A DNA stretch of 64,000 nucleotides from CAIYRG01 sp964494505 (GCA_964494505.1 CAZBRO010000001.1:1-64000), one strand, 5' to 3'; shown: positions 42,388 to 52,174, numbered from the stretch's first letter. Translations and numbers: made by a program. Notes: generated by a model not told the origin, from the letters alone.

Positions 42388-43130
42388 CAGTGGAACATCT
42401 GCGCGGAACCGGCCTGATAACCGGACCCGTAGTTGAGGAAATTGTTGGTCTGCGCCTGGGCTTGCGCCTGGGTTTCCAGCGTGCGCGCCGCCTCAAGACT
42501 CTGCGCCCGCGCGATCGACGCCATCAGGGCGGTGAGATCGGCGAGCTGCGTGGTCTGAAGCGCGACGAGCTGGTTGCCGGATTGCGCGGCCTGGAGCGCG
42601 CCGGTCGCAGACTGGCTCGACGAGACGAGCGCATTGACCTGTGCGCGCGTGGTGTTGAGGTTCGTGACCACGCCGGCCTGCACCCGCATGGTGTCCTGGA
42701 AGCCTGCAAGTGCGTTCTGCCAGCGGGTCTGGGCATCGGTGAGAAGCTGCTGCGAGGAGGTCGAGCCGGAATAGGCCTGCGGGTAGGTATGCGTGAACGC
42801 CTGGTCGATCGTGCTCACGCTGTAGGCGATGCGCTGCGCCTGCGCGAGCAGCTGCTGGGTCTGGGTGATCTGCTGCTGAAGTTGCGTGAGCGAGGAATAG
42901 GGCAGGCTCGCCAGGTTGCGCGCCTGATTGATCAGGGACGTCGCCTGGTTCTCCAGCATCTGGATTTCATTGTTGACCTGCTGCAGCTCGCGCGCGGCTG
43001 TCAGGATGCTCTGCGCGTAGTTGGTGGGGTCGAAGACGATCCATTGCGCGTGGGCGGGGACGCTGACAGCGGTGATAGACAAGGCGGCGACGCCGGCGAT
43101 GAGACCGGCGCGTAGGCGACGCATAATCAT
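42387..43130 (-). CDS. trbJ: P-type conjugative transfer protein TrbJ (VirB5-like)
   Basis: The 247-residue protein has a signal peptide (cleavage after A-H-A) and the typical Q-W-I-V-F-D-P-T-N-Y-A-Q start of mature TrbJ. Long Gln-rich helical segments follow (L-Q-Q-V-N-N-E-I-Q-M-L-E-N-Q; T-Q-T-Q-Q-L-L-A-Q-A-Q). TrbJ is a periplasmic minor pilus component. The start overlaps the trbE stop by 4 bases. Confidence 0.92.
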   Translation of the reverse strand: MIMRRLRAGLIAGVAALSITAVSVPAHAQWIVFDPTNYAQSILTAARELQQVNNEIQMLENQATSLINQARNLASLPYSSLTQLQQQITQTQQLLAQAQRIAYSVSTIDQAFTHTYPQAYSGSTSSQQLLTDAQTRWQNALAGFQDTMRVQAGVVTNLNTTRAQVNALVSSSQSATGALQAAQSGNQLVALQTTQLADLTALMASIARAQSLEAARTLETQAQAQAQTNNFLNYGSGYQAGSAQMFH

Positions 43131-45559
43131 GATGAAACCTCCTCTTTGCGGGTGAGCATGTCGGCCGCCCAGTCGAGGTCCTTGCGGCGCAGCCAGGCCG
43201 CGGCGAATCCGTCGCGGCCATGGGCGGCGAGGATTTCCTCGATGGTGGTCTGGTCGGTCTTTGCCGATGCGGCGGTGAAGGCGAGCGCGACTTCGGAGAG
43301 GCCGAGTTCGAACAGACGGTTGCCGCGGCGGGATTGGCAGTAATATTCGCGCTTCGGCGTCGCCCGGCTGAGAATCTCGATCTGCCGGTCATTGAGACCG
43401 AACCGGCGATAGATCGCCGCGATCTGCGGCTCGAGCGCACGCTCATTCGGTAGAAGAATTCGCGTTGGGCAACTCTCGATGATCGCGGGCGCGATGGCGC
43501 TGCCATCGATGTCGGCAAGCGATTGTGTGGCGAAGATGACGCTCGCGTTCTTTTTCCGGAGTGTCTTCAGCCACTCGCGCAACTGGCTGGCGAAGCCGGG
43601 ATCGTCGAGCGCGAGCCAGCCCTCGTCGACGATGAGCAACGTCGGCCGGCCGTCGAAGCGATCTTCGATGCGGTGAAACAAATAGGATAGCACGGCCGGC
43701 GCGGCGCCCGCGCCGATCAGGCCTTCGGTCTCGAATGCCTGGACCTCGGCCTCACCAAGACGTTCGCTTTCGGCGTCGAGCAAGCGGCCCCACGGTCCAC
43801 CGACCGTGTAAGGCTGGAGTGCTTGCTTCAGCGCATTGGACTGCAAGAGCACCGAGAGACCGGTGATCGTTCGCTCCGAAGCCGGCGCGGAAGCGAGCGA
43901 AGTCAGGGCCGACCATAGATGTTCCTTCAGTTCGGGCGTAACGGTGACGGATTCCCGGGCGAGAAGCGTCGCAACCCATTCGGCGGCCCAGGCGCGCTCG
44001 CCCGCGTCATCGACGCGCGCCAAAGGCTGCAGGGCGACGGGAGCGCTGGCATCATCGGCCAGAGCGCCGCCGAGATCGTGCCAGTCGCCGCCCATGGCGA
44101 GCGCCGCGGCGCGGATCGATCCGCCGAAGTCAAAGGCGAAGACCTGGGCGCGCGCATAGCGCCGGAACTGCAAGGCCATCAGCGCCAGCAGCACGCTCTT
44201 GCCGGCGCCAGTCGGTCCGACGATCAGGGTGTGGCCCACGTCGCCGACATGGAGACTGAAGCGGAATGGCGTGGACCCTTCCGTCCGCGCGAAGAACAAC
44301 GGGGGCGCCTGGAGATGCTCATCCCGTTCCGGCCCGGCCCACACAGCCGAGAACGGCATCATGTGAGCGAGGTTGAGCGTCGAGATTGGTGGCTGGCGGA
44401 CATTGGCGTAGACGTGTCCGGGGAGTGATCCAAGCCACGCTTCGATGGCGTTGACGCCTTCGCGCATGCAAGTGAAGTCACGGCCTTGAATAGTTTTCTC
44501 GACAAGGCGCAAACGCTCGTCGGCGACGCGGGGGTCATTGTCCCAAACCGTGACGGTCGCGGTGACATAGGCTTCGCCAACGAGATCGGTGCCGAGCTCC
44601 TGCAGGGCCGCGTCGGCATCGAGCGCCTTGTTGGCGGCGTCGCTGTCCATCAGCACCGACGCTTCGTTTGTCATCACCTCCTTCAGGATCGCCATGATCG
44701 ACTTGCGCTTGGCGAACCACTGGCGGCGAATTTTTGCGAGCAACTTGGTGGCGTCGGTCTTGTCGAGACAAACCGCGCGTGTCGCCCAGCGGTAGGAGAA
44801 GGCGAGCCGGTTCAAATCATCAAGCAGGCCTGGCCAGGTCTGCGACGGGAAGCCCATGATGGTGAGCGTGCGCAGATGCGCCCGGCCGAGCCGGGGTTCC
44901 AGGCCTCCTGTCAAGTCCTCGTCGATCAGGATGGCGTCGAGATACATTGGGGTCTCGGGCACGCGCACGCGCTGGGGACGGGTCGAGACGCAGGAATGCA
45001 GATAGGTCAGCGTCTCGCTGTCATCGAGCCATTCGGTCTCCGGCATGAAGCCTTCGATCAGCGCGAGCACGCGATCGATGCGATCGATGAAACCTTCCAG
45101 CGCGGCGCGCCAATCGGCACTCGTATGCGAGCGACCCTCGTAGAGCCAACTTTCAGCGCGCGCGGCGTCATCCGCCGGCGGCAGCCACAGCAGCGTCAGG
45201 AAATAGCGGCTCTCGAAATGGGCGCCTTCTTCCTCGAATTGCGCACGGCGCTCGGCGTCGACCAGCTCCGACGTGGTGTCGGGGAATTGCCCGACGGGAT
45301 AGCGATGGGCCGGCACGCGCTGCGCCTCGATGAAGACCGCCCAGCCGGAGCCAAGCCGGCGGAGCGCGTTGTTCAGACGCGAGGTTATGGCGACCAACTC
45401 GGCCGGTGTCGCGGAATCAAGATCAGGTCCGCGGAAGCGCGCGGTGCGCTGGAACGAACCGTCCTTGTTGAGGATGACGCCCTTCTCGACTAGCGCCGCC
45501 CAGGGCAGGAAGTCGGCGAGGTTGTGTGTACGGCGGCGGTATTCTGCGAGATTCATCAT
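43127..45559 (-). CDS. trbE: Conjugal transfer ATPase TrbE (VirB4-like)
   Basis: The 810-residue ATPase begins M-M-N-L-A-E-Y-R-R-R. Walker A (G-P-T-G-A-G-K-S-V) lies near residue 448 and Walker B (L-L-I-V-D-E-G-W) near 650. It powers pilus assembly and substrate transfer at the inner membrane. The open frame extends 21 codons further upstream, but GTGAGG 8 bases before 45559 and overlap with trbD argue for this start. Confidence 0.94.
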   Translation of the reverse strand: MMNLAEYRRRTHNLADFLPWAALVEKGVILNKDGSFQRTARFRGPDLDSATPAELVAITSRLNNALRRLGSGWAVFIEAQRVPAHRYPVGQFPDTTSELVDAERRAQFEEEGAHFESRYFLTLLWLPPADDAARAESWLYEGRSHTSADWRAALEGFIDRIDRVLALIEGFMPETEWLDDSETLTYLHSCVSTRPQRVRVPETPMYLDAILIDEDLTGGLEPRLGRAHLRTLTIMGFPSQTWPGLLDDLNRLAFSYRWATRAVCLDKTDATKLLAKIRRQWFAKRKSIMAILKEVMTNEASVLMDSDAANKALDADAALQELGTDLVGEAYVTATVTVWDNDPRVADERLRLVEKTIQGRDFTCMREGVNAIEAWLGSLPGHVYANVRQPPISTLNLAHMMPFSAVWAGPERDEHLQAPPLFFARTEGSTPFRFSLHVGDVGHTLIVGPTGAGKSVLLALMALQFRRYARAQVFAFDFGGSIRAAALAMGGDWHDLGGALADDASAPVALQPLARVDDAGERAWAAEWVATLLARESVTVTPELKEHLWSALTSLASAPASERTITGLSVLLQSNALKQALQPYTVGGPWGRLLDAESERLGEAEVQAFETEGLIGAGAAPAVLSYLFHRIEDRFDGRPTLLIVDEGWLALDDPGFASQLREWLKTLRKKNASVIFATQSLADIDGSAIAPAIIESCPTRILLPNERALEPQIAAIYRRFGLNDRQIEILSRATPKREYYCQSRRGNRLFELGLSEVALAFTAASAKTDQTTIEEILAAHGRDGFAAAWLRRKDLDWAADMLTRKEEVSS

Positions 45560-45569
45560 CGGGCGAACC

Positions 45570-45839
45570 TCACGAGACCAGATGCTGCGGATAACGCAGG
45601 TGCCGGCGGACCACATCGACAAAGGCGGGATCGCGCTTGGCGGCCCACACCGCCGCGACGTGGCCGATCAGCCAGATGAGACCGCCGACGATCCAGAGGC
45701 GAAGTCCGAGCCCAACGGCGGCGGCGAGGGTGCCGTTGACGATCGCCACCGCGCGCGGCGCGCCGCCCAGCAGGATCGGTTCGGTCAGGGCGCGATGGAC
45801 GGGCGCGTAGAAGCCGGTGATGGGCGCATCCTGCTCCAT
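45570..45839 (-). CDS. trbD: Conjugal transfer protein TrbD (VirB3-like)
   Basis: The 89-residue protein starts M-E-Q-D-A-P-I-T-G-F-Y-A-P-V-H-R-A-L-T-E-P-I-L-L-G, the standard TrbD N-terminus, followed by two hydrophobic segments. It works with TrbE in pilus assembly. The ATG overlaps the trbC stop by one base and gives the correct length; the open frame runs further upstream only because it overlaps trbC. Confidence 0.92.
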   Translation of the reverse strand: MEQDAPITGFYAPVHRALTEPILLGGAPRAVAIVNGTLAAAVGLGLRLWIVGGLIWLIGHVAAVWAAKRDPAFVDVVRRHLRYPQHLVS

Positions 45840-46168
45840 CAGACCGTCACTCCGCCGCCGAACTGGAAGAAGGTCAGGAAGAAGCTCGACGCAGCGAAAG
45901 CGATCGACAGGCCGAACACGATCTGGATCAGCCGCCGAAAGCCGCCGGAGGTTTCGCCGAAGGCCAACGTCAGGCCGGTGACGATGATGACGATCACCGA
46001 AACCACCTTGGCGACCGGCCCCTGGATCGACTCCAGGATCTGATTGAGCGGCTGTTCCCACGGCATGTTGGAGCCGGCGGCATAGGCCGGCGCCGTCATC
46101 AGCGCGACAACGGCAAACACTGTCGCTGCCGTTGCGCGGTCGCGAATACGAGAAAGCAGCATCATCAC
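45839..46168 (-). CDS. trbC: Conjugal transfer pilin TrbC (VirB2-like)
   Basis: The 109-residue prepilin has a long signal peptide (cleavage near A-Y-A-A-G) and two hydrophobic helices (V-V-S-V-I-V-I-I-V-T-G-L-T-L-A-F-G; I-V-F-G-L-S-I-A-F-A-A-S). IncP TrbC is cyclised by TraF, and a traF-like gene is present at 55016. A GTG at 46168 overlaps the trbB stop; ATG 46165 is an alternative. Confidence 0.9.
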   Translation of the reverse strand: MMMLLSRIRDRATAATVFAVVALMTAPAYAAGSNMPWEQPLNQILESIQGPVAKVVSVIVIIVTGLTLAFGETSGGFRRLIQIVFGLSIAFAASSFFLTFFQFGGGVTV

Positions 46169-47130
46169 GGTTCTCCTGCAGGGGTGAGGACGTAATCGCC
46201 GGTCGGGCCGAGGCCTTTGACCATGGCGAGCTCAGCGAGCCGTCGCGCGGAGCCGCGGCCGGCGAGGACGGCGATGAGATCGATGGTCTCGGCGATGAGC
46301 GCGCGGGGGACGGTGACGACGGCTTCCTGGATGAGCTGCTCGAGGCGGCGCAGCGCGCCGATGGCGGAGCCCGCGTGCAACGTGCCGACGCCGCCGGGGT
46401 GGCCGGTGCCCCAGGCCTTCAAGAGGTCGAGCGCCTCGGCCCCACGCACTTCGCCGATGGGAATTCGATCGGGCCGCAGGCGAAGGGCCGAGCGCACGAG
46501 ATCGGACAGAGAGGCGGCGCCATCCTTGGTGCGAAGCGCCACGAGGTTGGGCGCGGCGCATTGCAGCTCGCGCGTATCCTCGATCAGCACCACGCGGTCG
46601 CCGGTCTTGGCGACCTCCGCGAGCAGCGCGTTGACCAAGGTGGTCTTCCCGGTCGATGTGCCGCCGGCGACGAGGATGTTCTTACGGTCGAGCACCGCTG
46701 CGCGCAGCAACTCGGCCTGCGCGTCGGACATGATGCCCGCGTCGACGTAGTCGCCGAGGGTGAACACGGCGACGGCGGGGCGGCGGATGGCGAAGCACGG
46801 CGCCGCGGCCACCGGCGGCACCAGGCCCTCGAACCGCTCCCCACTTTCCGGCAACTCCGCCGAGACCCGCGGACTGTTCGCATGCACCTCGACGCCGACG
46901 TGATGGGCCACCAGGCGCACAATGCGTTCGGCGTCCACTGGCGTGACCCGGCAGCCCGTGTCTTCGAGACCACCCGACAACCGGTCGATCCACAAGCGAC
47001 CATCGGGATTGAGCATCACCTCGACGATGCTGGGGTCTTCCAGGTAGGCGGAGATCGCCGGCCCGAGCGCGGTGCGCAGCATGCGCGCACCGCGGGCGAA
47101 GGCTTCGGATCGGAGAGAAATCGTCGTCAC
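46165..47130 (-). CDS. trbB: Conjugal transfer ATPase TrbB (VirB11-like)
   Basis: This 321-residue hexameric secretion ATPase has Walker A (A-G-G-T-S-T-G-K-T-T-L) near residue 157, an Asp box (V-L-I-E-D-T-R-E-L), Walker B-like G-E-V-R-G-A-E-A and the His box H-P-G-G-V-G-T-L-H. It is the first gene of the trb operon. The GTG at 47130 follows GGGG at about 6 bases. A cargo pair is inserted upstream, separating it from the coupling-protein gene. Confidence 0.94.
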   Translation of the reverse strand: MTTISLRSEAFARGARMLRTALGPAISAYLEDPSIVEVMLNPDGRLWIDRLSGGLEDTGCRVTPVDAERIVRLVAHHVGVEVHANSPRVSAELPESGERFEGLVPPVAAAPCFAIRRPAVAVFTLGDYVDAGIMSDAQAELLRAAVLDRKNILVAGGTSTGKTTLVNALLAEVAKTGDRVVLIEDTRELQCAAPNLVALRTKDGAASLSDLVRSALRLRPDRIPIGEVRGAEALDLLKAWGTGHPGGVGTLHAGSAIGALRRLEQLIQEAVVTVPRALIAETIDLIAVLAGRGSARRLAELAMVKGLGPTGDYVLTPAGEP

Positions 47131-47418
47131 TGCGAACCCCGCAAGTTCGCCTCACTCGGAGGCGCGTGTGTCAGCGGGGTTGATTAGAAAGAGCCGGAAA
47201 TGGGTCTCTGCAACAACGATGATGGGGCGGGAGGGCTCTGGGATAAAAAGACAGACGGCCGGGATTGGCTCCTATGGCCGAACGGGGCCGATCATCGGAT
47301 CGGCCCCACCGGTTCAGCGCGCAGGTGAGCGGGTCGGTCTGAAGAGTCATAAATCGCGTCGAGGCGCCATAATTTCTGTCCCGATCGTCTCGAACGGCGA
47401 AGTGGCGGAGAGGCAGCC

Positions 47419-48396
47419 TCAAACTTTGACAACGATTTTTCCGCCGGCGGCGCTCGCTTCCATCAACCGGTGTGCATCCTGGATCTGGTCGAGACGGAAG
47501 ACCCGGGCAGGTTTTGCCTTGTATGTGCCGTCGGCGACGCGGTCGACAATCGTCTGAAAAGGTATCTCAGACAGCGGGAATGCCGGCGTTCCGGTAACGA
47601 GCGCGCTGGCGAAGACGCTGAGGTGAGTGCCGCTTGGGAGCTGGAACACTGGCTCTAGCGAAAGGGGGCCGCCGCCGCCGAGAAAGCCCACAAGACAGCC
47701 ATGTCCACCTCGCCGGAGCATCGCCATGGAGTCGAGAATTGTGGTGTTGCCGACAATGTCGAGCACCGCGTCAACGCCGTCCGGATTGCGCTCTCGAAGC
47801 CGTTTCGACAGCCCCGGTCCTTCATTCACCCATTCCTGGTCAGCCAAGGCGGGCAATTTGCTGGCGCGGCTTGGGTCGCGTGTGATCCCGATGATCTGCG
47901 CGCCGGCATGGACAGCGATGTTTGCTGCTGCTTGCCCCAGGGCTGAGGTCACGCCCCGGACGGCGAGCGTTTGACCGCTTTTGAGCGACAGAATAGTCAT
48001 CAAGGCTGTCCAGGCTGTGGCGTAGGATTCAGGGACGGTGGCGAGTTCCTCCCAGGGAAGGCTCGTTTCGACTGCCACAACGTTGCTGCTCGGGACACGA
48101 ACGAGCTCGGCGTAGCTACCACTGATGCTTCGACCCATGCCGCCGACAAGGGCCAGCACCTTTTGGCCCGTCGCCAGCCGTCCATCGGGGTCAGCCTGCA
48201 CCACGCCCACGCATTCTATTCCGCTGATCTCGGCCACGTCTCCCCAAGCCCCTTGCCGGAAATAAATTTCGGCGTGATTGAGTCCAAAGGCTTTGACCTC
48301 AATGACCACGTAGCCCGGCTCGGGCTTGGGAGCGGGCCGCTCTTCGATGGCTAGAACTTCTGGACCGCCATACTCCCGGATCACGATTGCCTGCAC
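47419..48396 (-). CDS. Zinc-type alcohol dehydrogenase-like quinone oxidoreductase (cargo)
   Basis: The protein (325 residues) belongs to the MDR family, quinone-oxidoreductase branch: a GroES-like N-terminal domain (E-V-K-A-F-G-L-N-H-A-E) and a Rossmann NADPH domain (V-R-G-V-T-S-A-L-G-Q-A-A-A-N-I-A). No zinc-binding cysteines are evident, as in QOR enzymes. It probably reduces quinones or unsaturated carbonyls with NADPH. GTG 48396 is preferred (GGAGG 5 bases upstream). It is divergent from a LysR gene and interrupts the transfer cluster. Confidence 0.85.
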   Translation of the reverse strand: MQAIVIREYGGPEVLAIEERPAPKPEPGYVVIEVKAFGLNHAEIYFRQGAWGDVAEISGIECVGVVQADPDGRLATGQKVLALVGGMGRSISGSYAELVRVPSSNVVAVETSLPWEELATVPESYATAWTALMTILSLKSGQTLAVRGVTSALGQAAANIAVHAGAQIIGITRDPSRASKLPALADQEWVNEGPGLSKRLRERNPDGVDAVLDIVGNTTILDSMAMLRRGGHGCLVGFLGGGGPLSLEPVFQLPSGTHLSVFASALVTGTPAFPLSEIPFQTIVDRVADGTYKAKPARVFRLDQIQDAHRLMEASAAGGKIVVKV

Positions 48397-48441
48397 GGTA
48401 GCCTCCAACCTCTGAATGGCCCGGCTAGCCTACGTCCGTTT

Positions 48442-48480
48442 CTATTGATAAAAAGAATGAAGTTTCTATCATCTCAATAG
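48442..48480. promoter_or_regulatory. LysR-type inverted repeat in divergent promoter
   Basis: CTATTGA (48442-48448) and TCAATAG (48474-48480) are perfect complements. Inside them TTGATA (48445-48450) pairs in part with TATCAT (48467-48472). The stretch is AT-rich and lies between the divergent oxidoreductase and LysR genes, the classical place for LysR binding. Confidence 0.5.
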
Positions 48481-48489
48481 GGTAATTCT

Positions 48490-49389
48490 ATGATGGGCAT
48501 GACCATTCACCAGCTCCAGTGCTTTGACGCTGTCGTGAGCGAGGGCAGCTTTCAGGCTGCGGCTGACAGGCTGCTTCGTGCTCAGCCGTCGGTGTCCTTG
48601 GCCGTGAAGACTCTTGAGGCTCAGCTGGGCTTGACGCTTTTAGATCGCAGCGGCTACCGGGTGTGCCTGACGGAGGCTGGCCGGTCCTTTCATGGACGCG
48701 CGCAGGCCCTCCTTGAAGAGCTGCGTACTCTTCAGACCCACGCCATGCAAATGGCGATGGGCGAGGAGGGCGAGCTCCGAATTGTAATCGGGGATCTGTG
48801 CCCGCTGCCGCAGACCTTGGCTCTGTTGCGCCGGTTTTTCGATGGCTGCCCGAATACGCGCCTACATCTGCACTTCGAAGCGATCTCAGGTCCTTGGGAG
48901 CGGCTGCTCGATGGGGACGCCGATCTGATCCTTCATCATATCGACAAAGCTGATGCGCGATTCGAGTTTATGGATCTCTTTCCTGTGCAGCTGATCCCGG
49001 TCGTCGCCCCTGGTTTCCTTGGCTTCCCTGTTACACGCTCGATTTCACCGCAACAGATGCGCGGCCAGGTGCAATGTGTCATCCGCGACACGGCGCGGCA
49101 CTCCTTGGGGCGAGACTACTACTTGGTCGAAGGTGCGCGCAGGTGGACCGTGAGCGATCAGCTCATGAAAAGAGAACTGATCCTGCAGGGGATGGGTTGG
49201 GGCCACATGCCGCAGTACCTCGTCGAGCAAGATCTGAAGGAAAAGCGTCTCCTCAACATTGCGGGCAAGTACCTCAAGGGCGGCCACGTTGAGGTCGTGG
49301 CCGCGCGCCGGCGCGACACGCCCCACGGCCCGATCGCCAGGAAATTGTGGGCCTTCGTGGAAGAGCAGCTCCCCGGAGTGATCAACTGA
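48490..49389 (+). CDS. LysR-family transcriptional regulator (cargo, divergent)
   Basis: The 299-residue protein has a LysR HTH (I-H-Q-L-Q-C-F-D-A-V-V-S-E-G-S-F then Q-P-S-V-S-L-A-V-K-T-L-E-A-Q-L-G) and a substrate-binding domain. It is divergent from the quinone oxidoreductase with 93 bases between start codons, so it most likely controls that gene. The pair forms a self-contained cargo unit between the transfer genes. Confidence 0.88.
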   Translation: MMGMTIHQLQCFDAVVSEGSFQAAADRLLRAQPSVSLAVKTLEAQLGLTLLDRSGYRVCLTEAGRSFHGRAQALLEELRTLQTHAMQMAMGEEGELRIVIGDLCPLPQTLALLRRFFDGCPNTRLHLHFEAISGPWERLLDGDADLILHHIDKADARFEFMDLFPVQLIPVVAPGFLGFPVTRSISPQQMRGQVQCVIRDTARHSLGRDYYLVEGARRWTVSDQLMKRELILQGMGWGHMPQYLVEQDLKEKRLLNIAGKYLKGGHVEVVAARRRDTPHGPIARKLWAFVEEQLPGVIN

Positions 49390-49618
49390 CCTCCCGTACG
49401 GCGCCGCAGCCTGCTTAGAGCTGTCGAGCGATTTCTGTCCGGTCTCTTTTATCATGTGGTCACGAACCGCCACGTCCTGCGCTTCCACGAATGTCGGTAC
49501 GACGTTTACGAGATTCTAGCCGTCTGGCGCGCAAAGGCTGAAAGGTGCAGGCTCCGCGGTCCCACTAAAGGCGGCGTTTGCTTAGCAAGTGGGGAAGAGC
49601 TGCCCTTTCTGGGGACTT

Positions 49619-50080
49619 TCATCCGAAGCTTCGGTCAGTCGCGGCTGATGGATCGCCGTCAGCCGCTTCAGCGACGCCCGGCGCAACGTCGCGGAGGACC
49701 TCGTCAGCGAGCTTGCGGCCGCGTGCGAGGCGCCGACCGAGCGCTTCGACATAGCCCTCATATCGTTCCCGACCCTTCGTCTGCGCCGCAACAAGTGCGG
49801 TGTCGGGGAGCGGTGGCGTGCTGGTCAGCCAGAAGCGCACGAACACCGCCAGTGCCTCGTTCGAGATCGTGACATGGCGCTCAATACGCTCCATATCCCG
49901 GCTCATGCGATCGAGGCGCCGAGCGAGCGCCGCCTCGAGGCGATCGGCCGCATCAGGCGACAGATAGGACGCGAGCGCCGCCTCCACGATGAGTGTCTGC
50001 GGCACGCGCTTTCGGGCGGCGTAGTCCGCGAGCTTGCCGGCGAGGTCGGGTGGCAGCCGAAAAGTGTGTTTGGTGCGCAC
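49619..50080 (-). CDS. CopG-family ribbon-helix-helix protein
   Basis: The 153-residue protein begins with a CopG-type RHH (K-H-T-F-R-L-P-P-D-L-A-G-K-L-A-D-Y-A-A-R-K-R-V-P split over beta strand and two helices). A helical region and an acidic tail follow. A CopG gene next to traG is typical of this ICE type and may regulate transfer or assist the relaxosome. The GTG at 50080 lies 3 bases after the traG stop. Confidence 0.8.
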   Translation of the reverse strand: MRTKHTFRLPPDLAGKLADYAARKRVPQTLIVEAALASYLSPDAADRLEAALARRLDRMSRDMERIERHVTISNEALAVFVRFWLTSTPPLPDTALVAAQTKGRERYEGYVEALGRRLARGRKLADEVLRDVAPGVAEAADGDPSAATDRSFG

Positions 50081-50083
50081 AGG

Positions 50084-52066
50084 CTACATCTGCATGTCAT
50101 CGCCGTCGTCGAGCGAGATCTGGCGTGCGTTGCCGAAATTGCGCTGCAAAACGCGCTGTCGCTGCACGTCGTCGTCCGCCTCGTCTTCGACGGGCTCGAA
50201 TTCCTGCACCGGCGTTCGAGGTTCGGACACGATCTCTTCATGCTCCGGCAGCTCAGGCTCACGTCGGATCCCCGCGTTGTCGGGATCTTCCGCGTCAGTC
50301 GCCGCGCGCGGCACTGCGATCGCGCCGTCCCACCTGTCCGAGGGCGCGGGGTTTGCCGCGGGCGGCTGGACAACGGCTTTCGGCGGGGACGATCTGGGCG
50401 GTGGGAGAATGCGTCCGGCGAGCTCGGGGTCTTCGTAGTAGCGGACCTTCTTCGCCCGGACCGGCGCGCTGCCGGAGATCATGACGATCTCGTCGTCCGG
50501 GGGAAGCTGCATGATCTCGCCGGGGGTCAACAGCGGCCGCGCGGTCTCCTGCCGCGAAATCATCAGGTGTCCGAGCCATGGACTGAGACGGCTGCCGGCG
50601 TAGTTCTTCATCGCTCGGATCTCCGTCGCCATGCCAAGGGCGTCCGAGACTCGTTTGGCTGTGCGCTCGTCATTCGTGGCGAACGAGACCCGCACATGGC
50701 AGTTGTCGAGGATGGAATTGTTCTGCCCGTACGCCTTCTCGATCTGGTTTAAGCTCTGGGCTATCAAGAAGCTCTTCAGCCCGTAGCCCGCCATGAAGGC
50801 CAAGGCGGACTCGAAGAAGTCGAGTCTGCCAAGCGCGGGGAACTCGTCCAGCATCAGCAACAGCCTGCGATGCCGTCGCTTGTTTTCCAATTCTTCGGTG
50901 AGCCGCCGTCCGATCTGGTTGAGGATCAGGCGCACGAGCGGCTTCGTCCGGCTGATGTCGGAGGGCGGTACGACCAGGTAGAGCGTGACTGGATGCTTGG
51001 CCTCGACCAGGTCGCGGATGCGCCAGTCGCAACGCCGCGTAACGGCGGCGACCACAGGGTCCCGGTAGAGGCCGAGAAAGGACATCGCGGTCGACAGCAC
51101 GCCGCTGCGTTCGTTCTCGCTTTTGTTGAGCAGCTCGCGCGCCGCGCTGGCGACCACCGGGTGGACGCCCTTCTCTCCGAGATGCGGCGTCGTCATCATC
51201 GCCCGCAGCGTCTTCTCGATCGGGCGCTTGGGGTCGGAGAGGAAGTTGGCGACGCCGGCGAGCGTCTTGTCCGGCTCGGCGTAGAGCACGTGCAGGATCG
51301 TGCCGACGAGAAGCGAGTGGCTGGTCTTTTCCCAGTGATTGCGTTTCTCGAGCGCGCCTTCCGGATCGACAAGCACGTCGGCGATGTTCTGGACATCCCG
51401 AACCTCCCACTCGCCGCGGCGCACTTCAAGGAGCGGGTTGTAGGCGCCGCTCTGCAGGTTGGTCGGGTCGAAGAGCACGACGCGGCCGAAGCATGCGCGC
51501 CAGCCGGCGGTGAGGGTCCAGTTTTCCCCCTTGATGTCATGGACGATCGCGGAACCCGGCCAGGTCAGCAAGGTCGGGACCACGAGGCCCACGCCTTTGC
51601 CGCTCCTGGTCGGGGCGAAGCACAAGACGTGCTCAGGACCATGATGGCGAAGATAGGAGCCATGCCAGCGGCCGAGCAGAACCCCGTCCGAATGCAGAAG
51701 CCCGGCCTTGCGGATCTCGCGCTCGTCGGCCCACTGCGCAGACCCATAGGTCGTGGCCCGCTTCACCTCTCGGGCGCGCCACACGGACATGGCGACGGCG
51801 ACCGCAAAGGCGGCGACACCACCAGCGCCGGCGATGAAGCCGCCGGTGACGAAAATGTCGTGTGCATAGGCGTCGAATCCGAACCACCACCAGAAAAAGG
51901 CTGGCGGCAGATAGACCGGCAGTCCGAACAGAGAGAACCACGGGGGGCCGAGCTCCGGCTGGAAGGCCAGCTGCCATGCCGTCCATTCGGTCGCCGTCCA
52001 GACGAAGCCGAGCACGGTCGAACAAACGACGAGGATTTGGAGCCAGAGGATCTTGGTCGGGTTCAT
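50084..52066 (-). CDS. traG: Conjugal transfer coupling protein TraG (VirD4-like)
   Basis: This 660-residue protein has two N-terminal membrane helices, then the VirD4/TraG ATPase domain with Walker A (P-T-R-S-G-K-G-V-G) near residue 155 and Walker B (L-L-M-L-D-E-F-P-A-L-G) near residue 408. It brings the relaxase-DNA complex to the Trb channel. The acidic, Pro-rich C-terminus is variable in the family. It is followed by copG and preceded by the relaxase gene. Confidence 0.94.
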   Translation of the reverse strand: MNPTKILWLQILVVCSTVLGFVWTATEWTAWQLAFQPELGPPWFSLFGLPVYLPPAFFWWWFGFDAYAHDIFVTGGFIAGAGGVAAFAVAVAMSVWRAREVKRATTYGSAQWADEREIRKAGLLHSDGVLLGRWHGSYLRHHGPEHVLCFAPTRSGKGVGLVVPTLLTWPGSAIVHDIKGENWTLTAGWRACFGRVVLFDPTNLQSGAYNPLLEVRRGEWEVRDVQNIADVLVDPEGALEKRNHWEKTSHSLLVGTILHVLYAEPDKTLAGVANFLSDPKRPIEKTLRAMMTTPHLGEKGVHPVVASAARELLNKSENERSGVLSTAMSFLGLYRDPVVAAVTRRCDWRIRDLVEAKHPVTLYLVVPPSDISRTKPLVRLILNQIGRRLTEELENKRRHRRLLLMLDEFPALGRLDFFESALAFMAGYGLKSFLIAQSLNQIEKAYGQNNSILDNCHVRVSFATNDERTAKRVSDALGMATEIRAMKNYAGSRLSPWLGHLMISRQETARPLLTPGEIMQLPPDDEIVMISGSAPVRAKKVRYYEDPELAGRILPPPRSSPPKAVVQPPAANPAPSDRWDGAIAVPRAATDAEDPDNAGIRREPELPEHEEIVSEPRTPVQEFEPVEDEADDDVQRQRVLQRNFGNARQISLDDGDDMQM

Positions 52067-52174
52067 GTTGGCGCTACACCAGCTCCTTGGCGATGGCTCG
52101 GCGCAAGCCCGAACTCCGCGGGATCAAGGGCCCGGACACGCTGGCGCAAAAATCGGACGAACGCGCAGGTGGCC

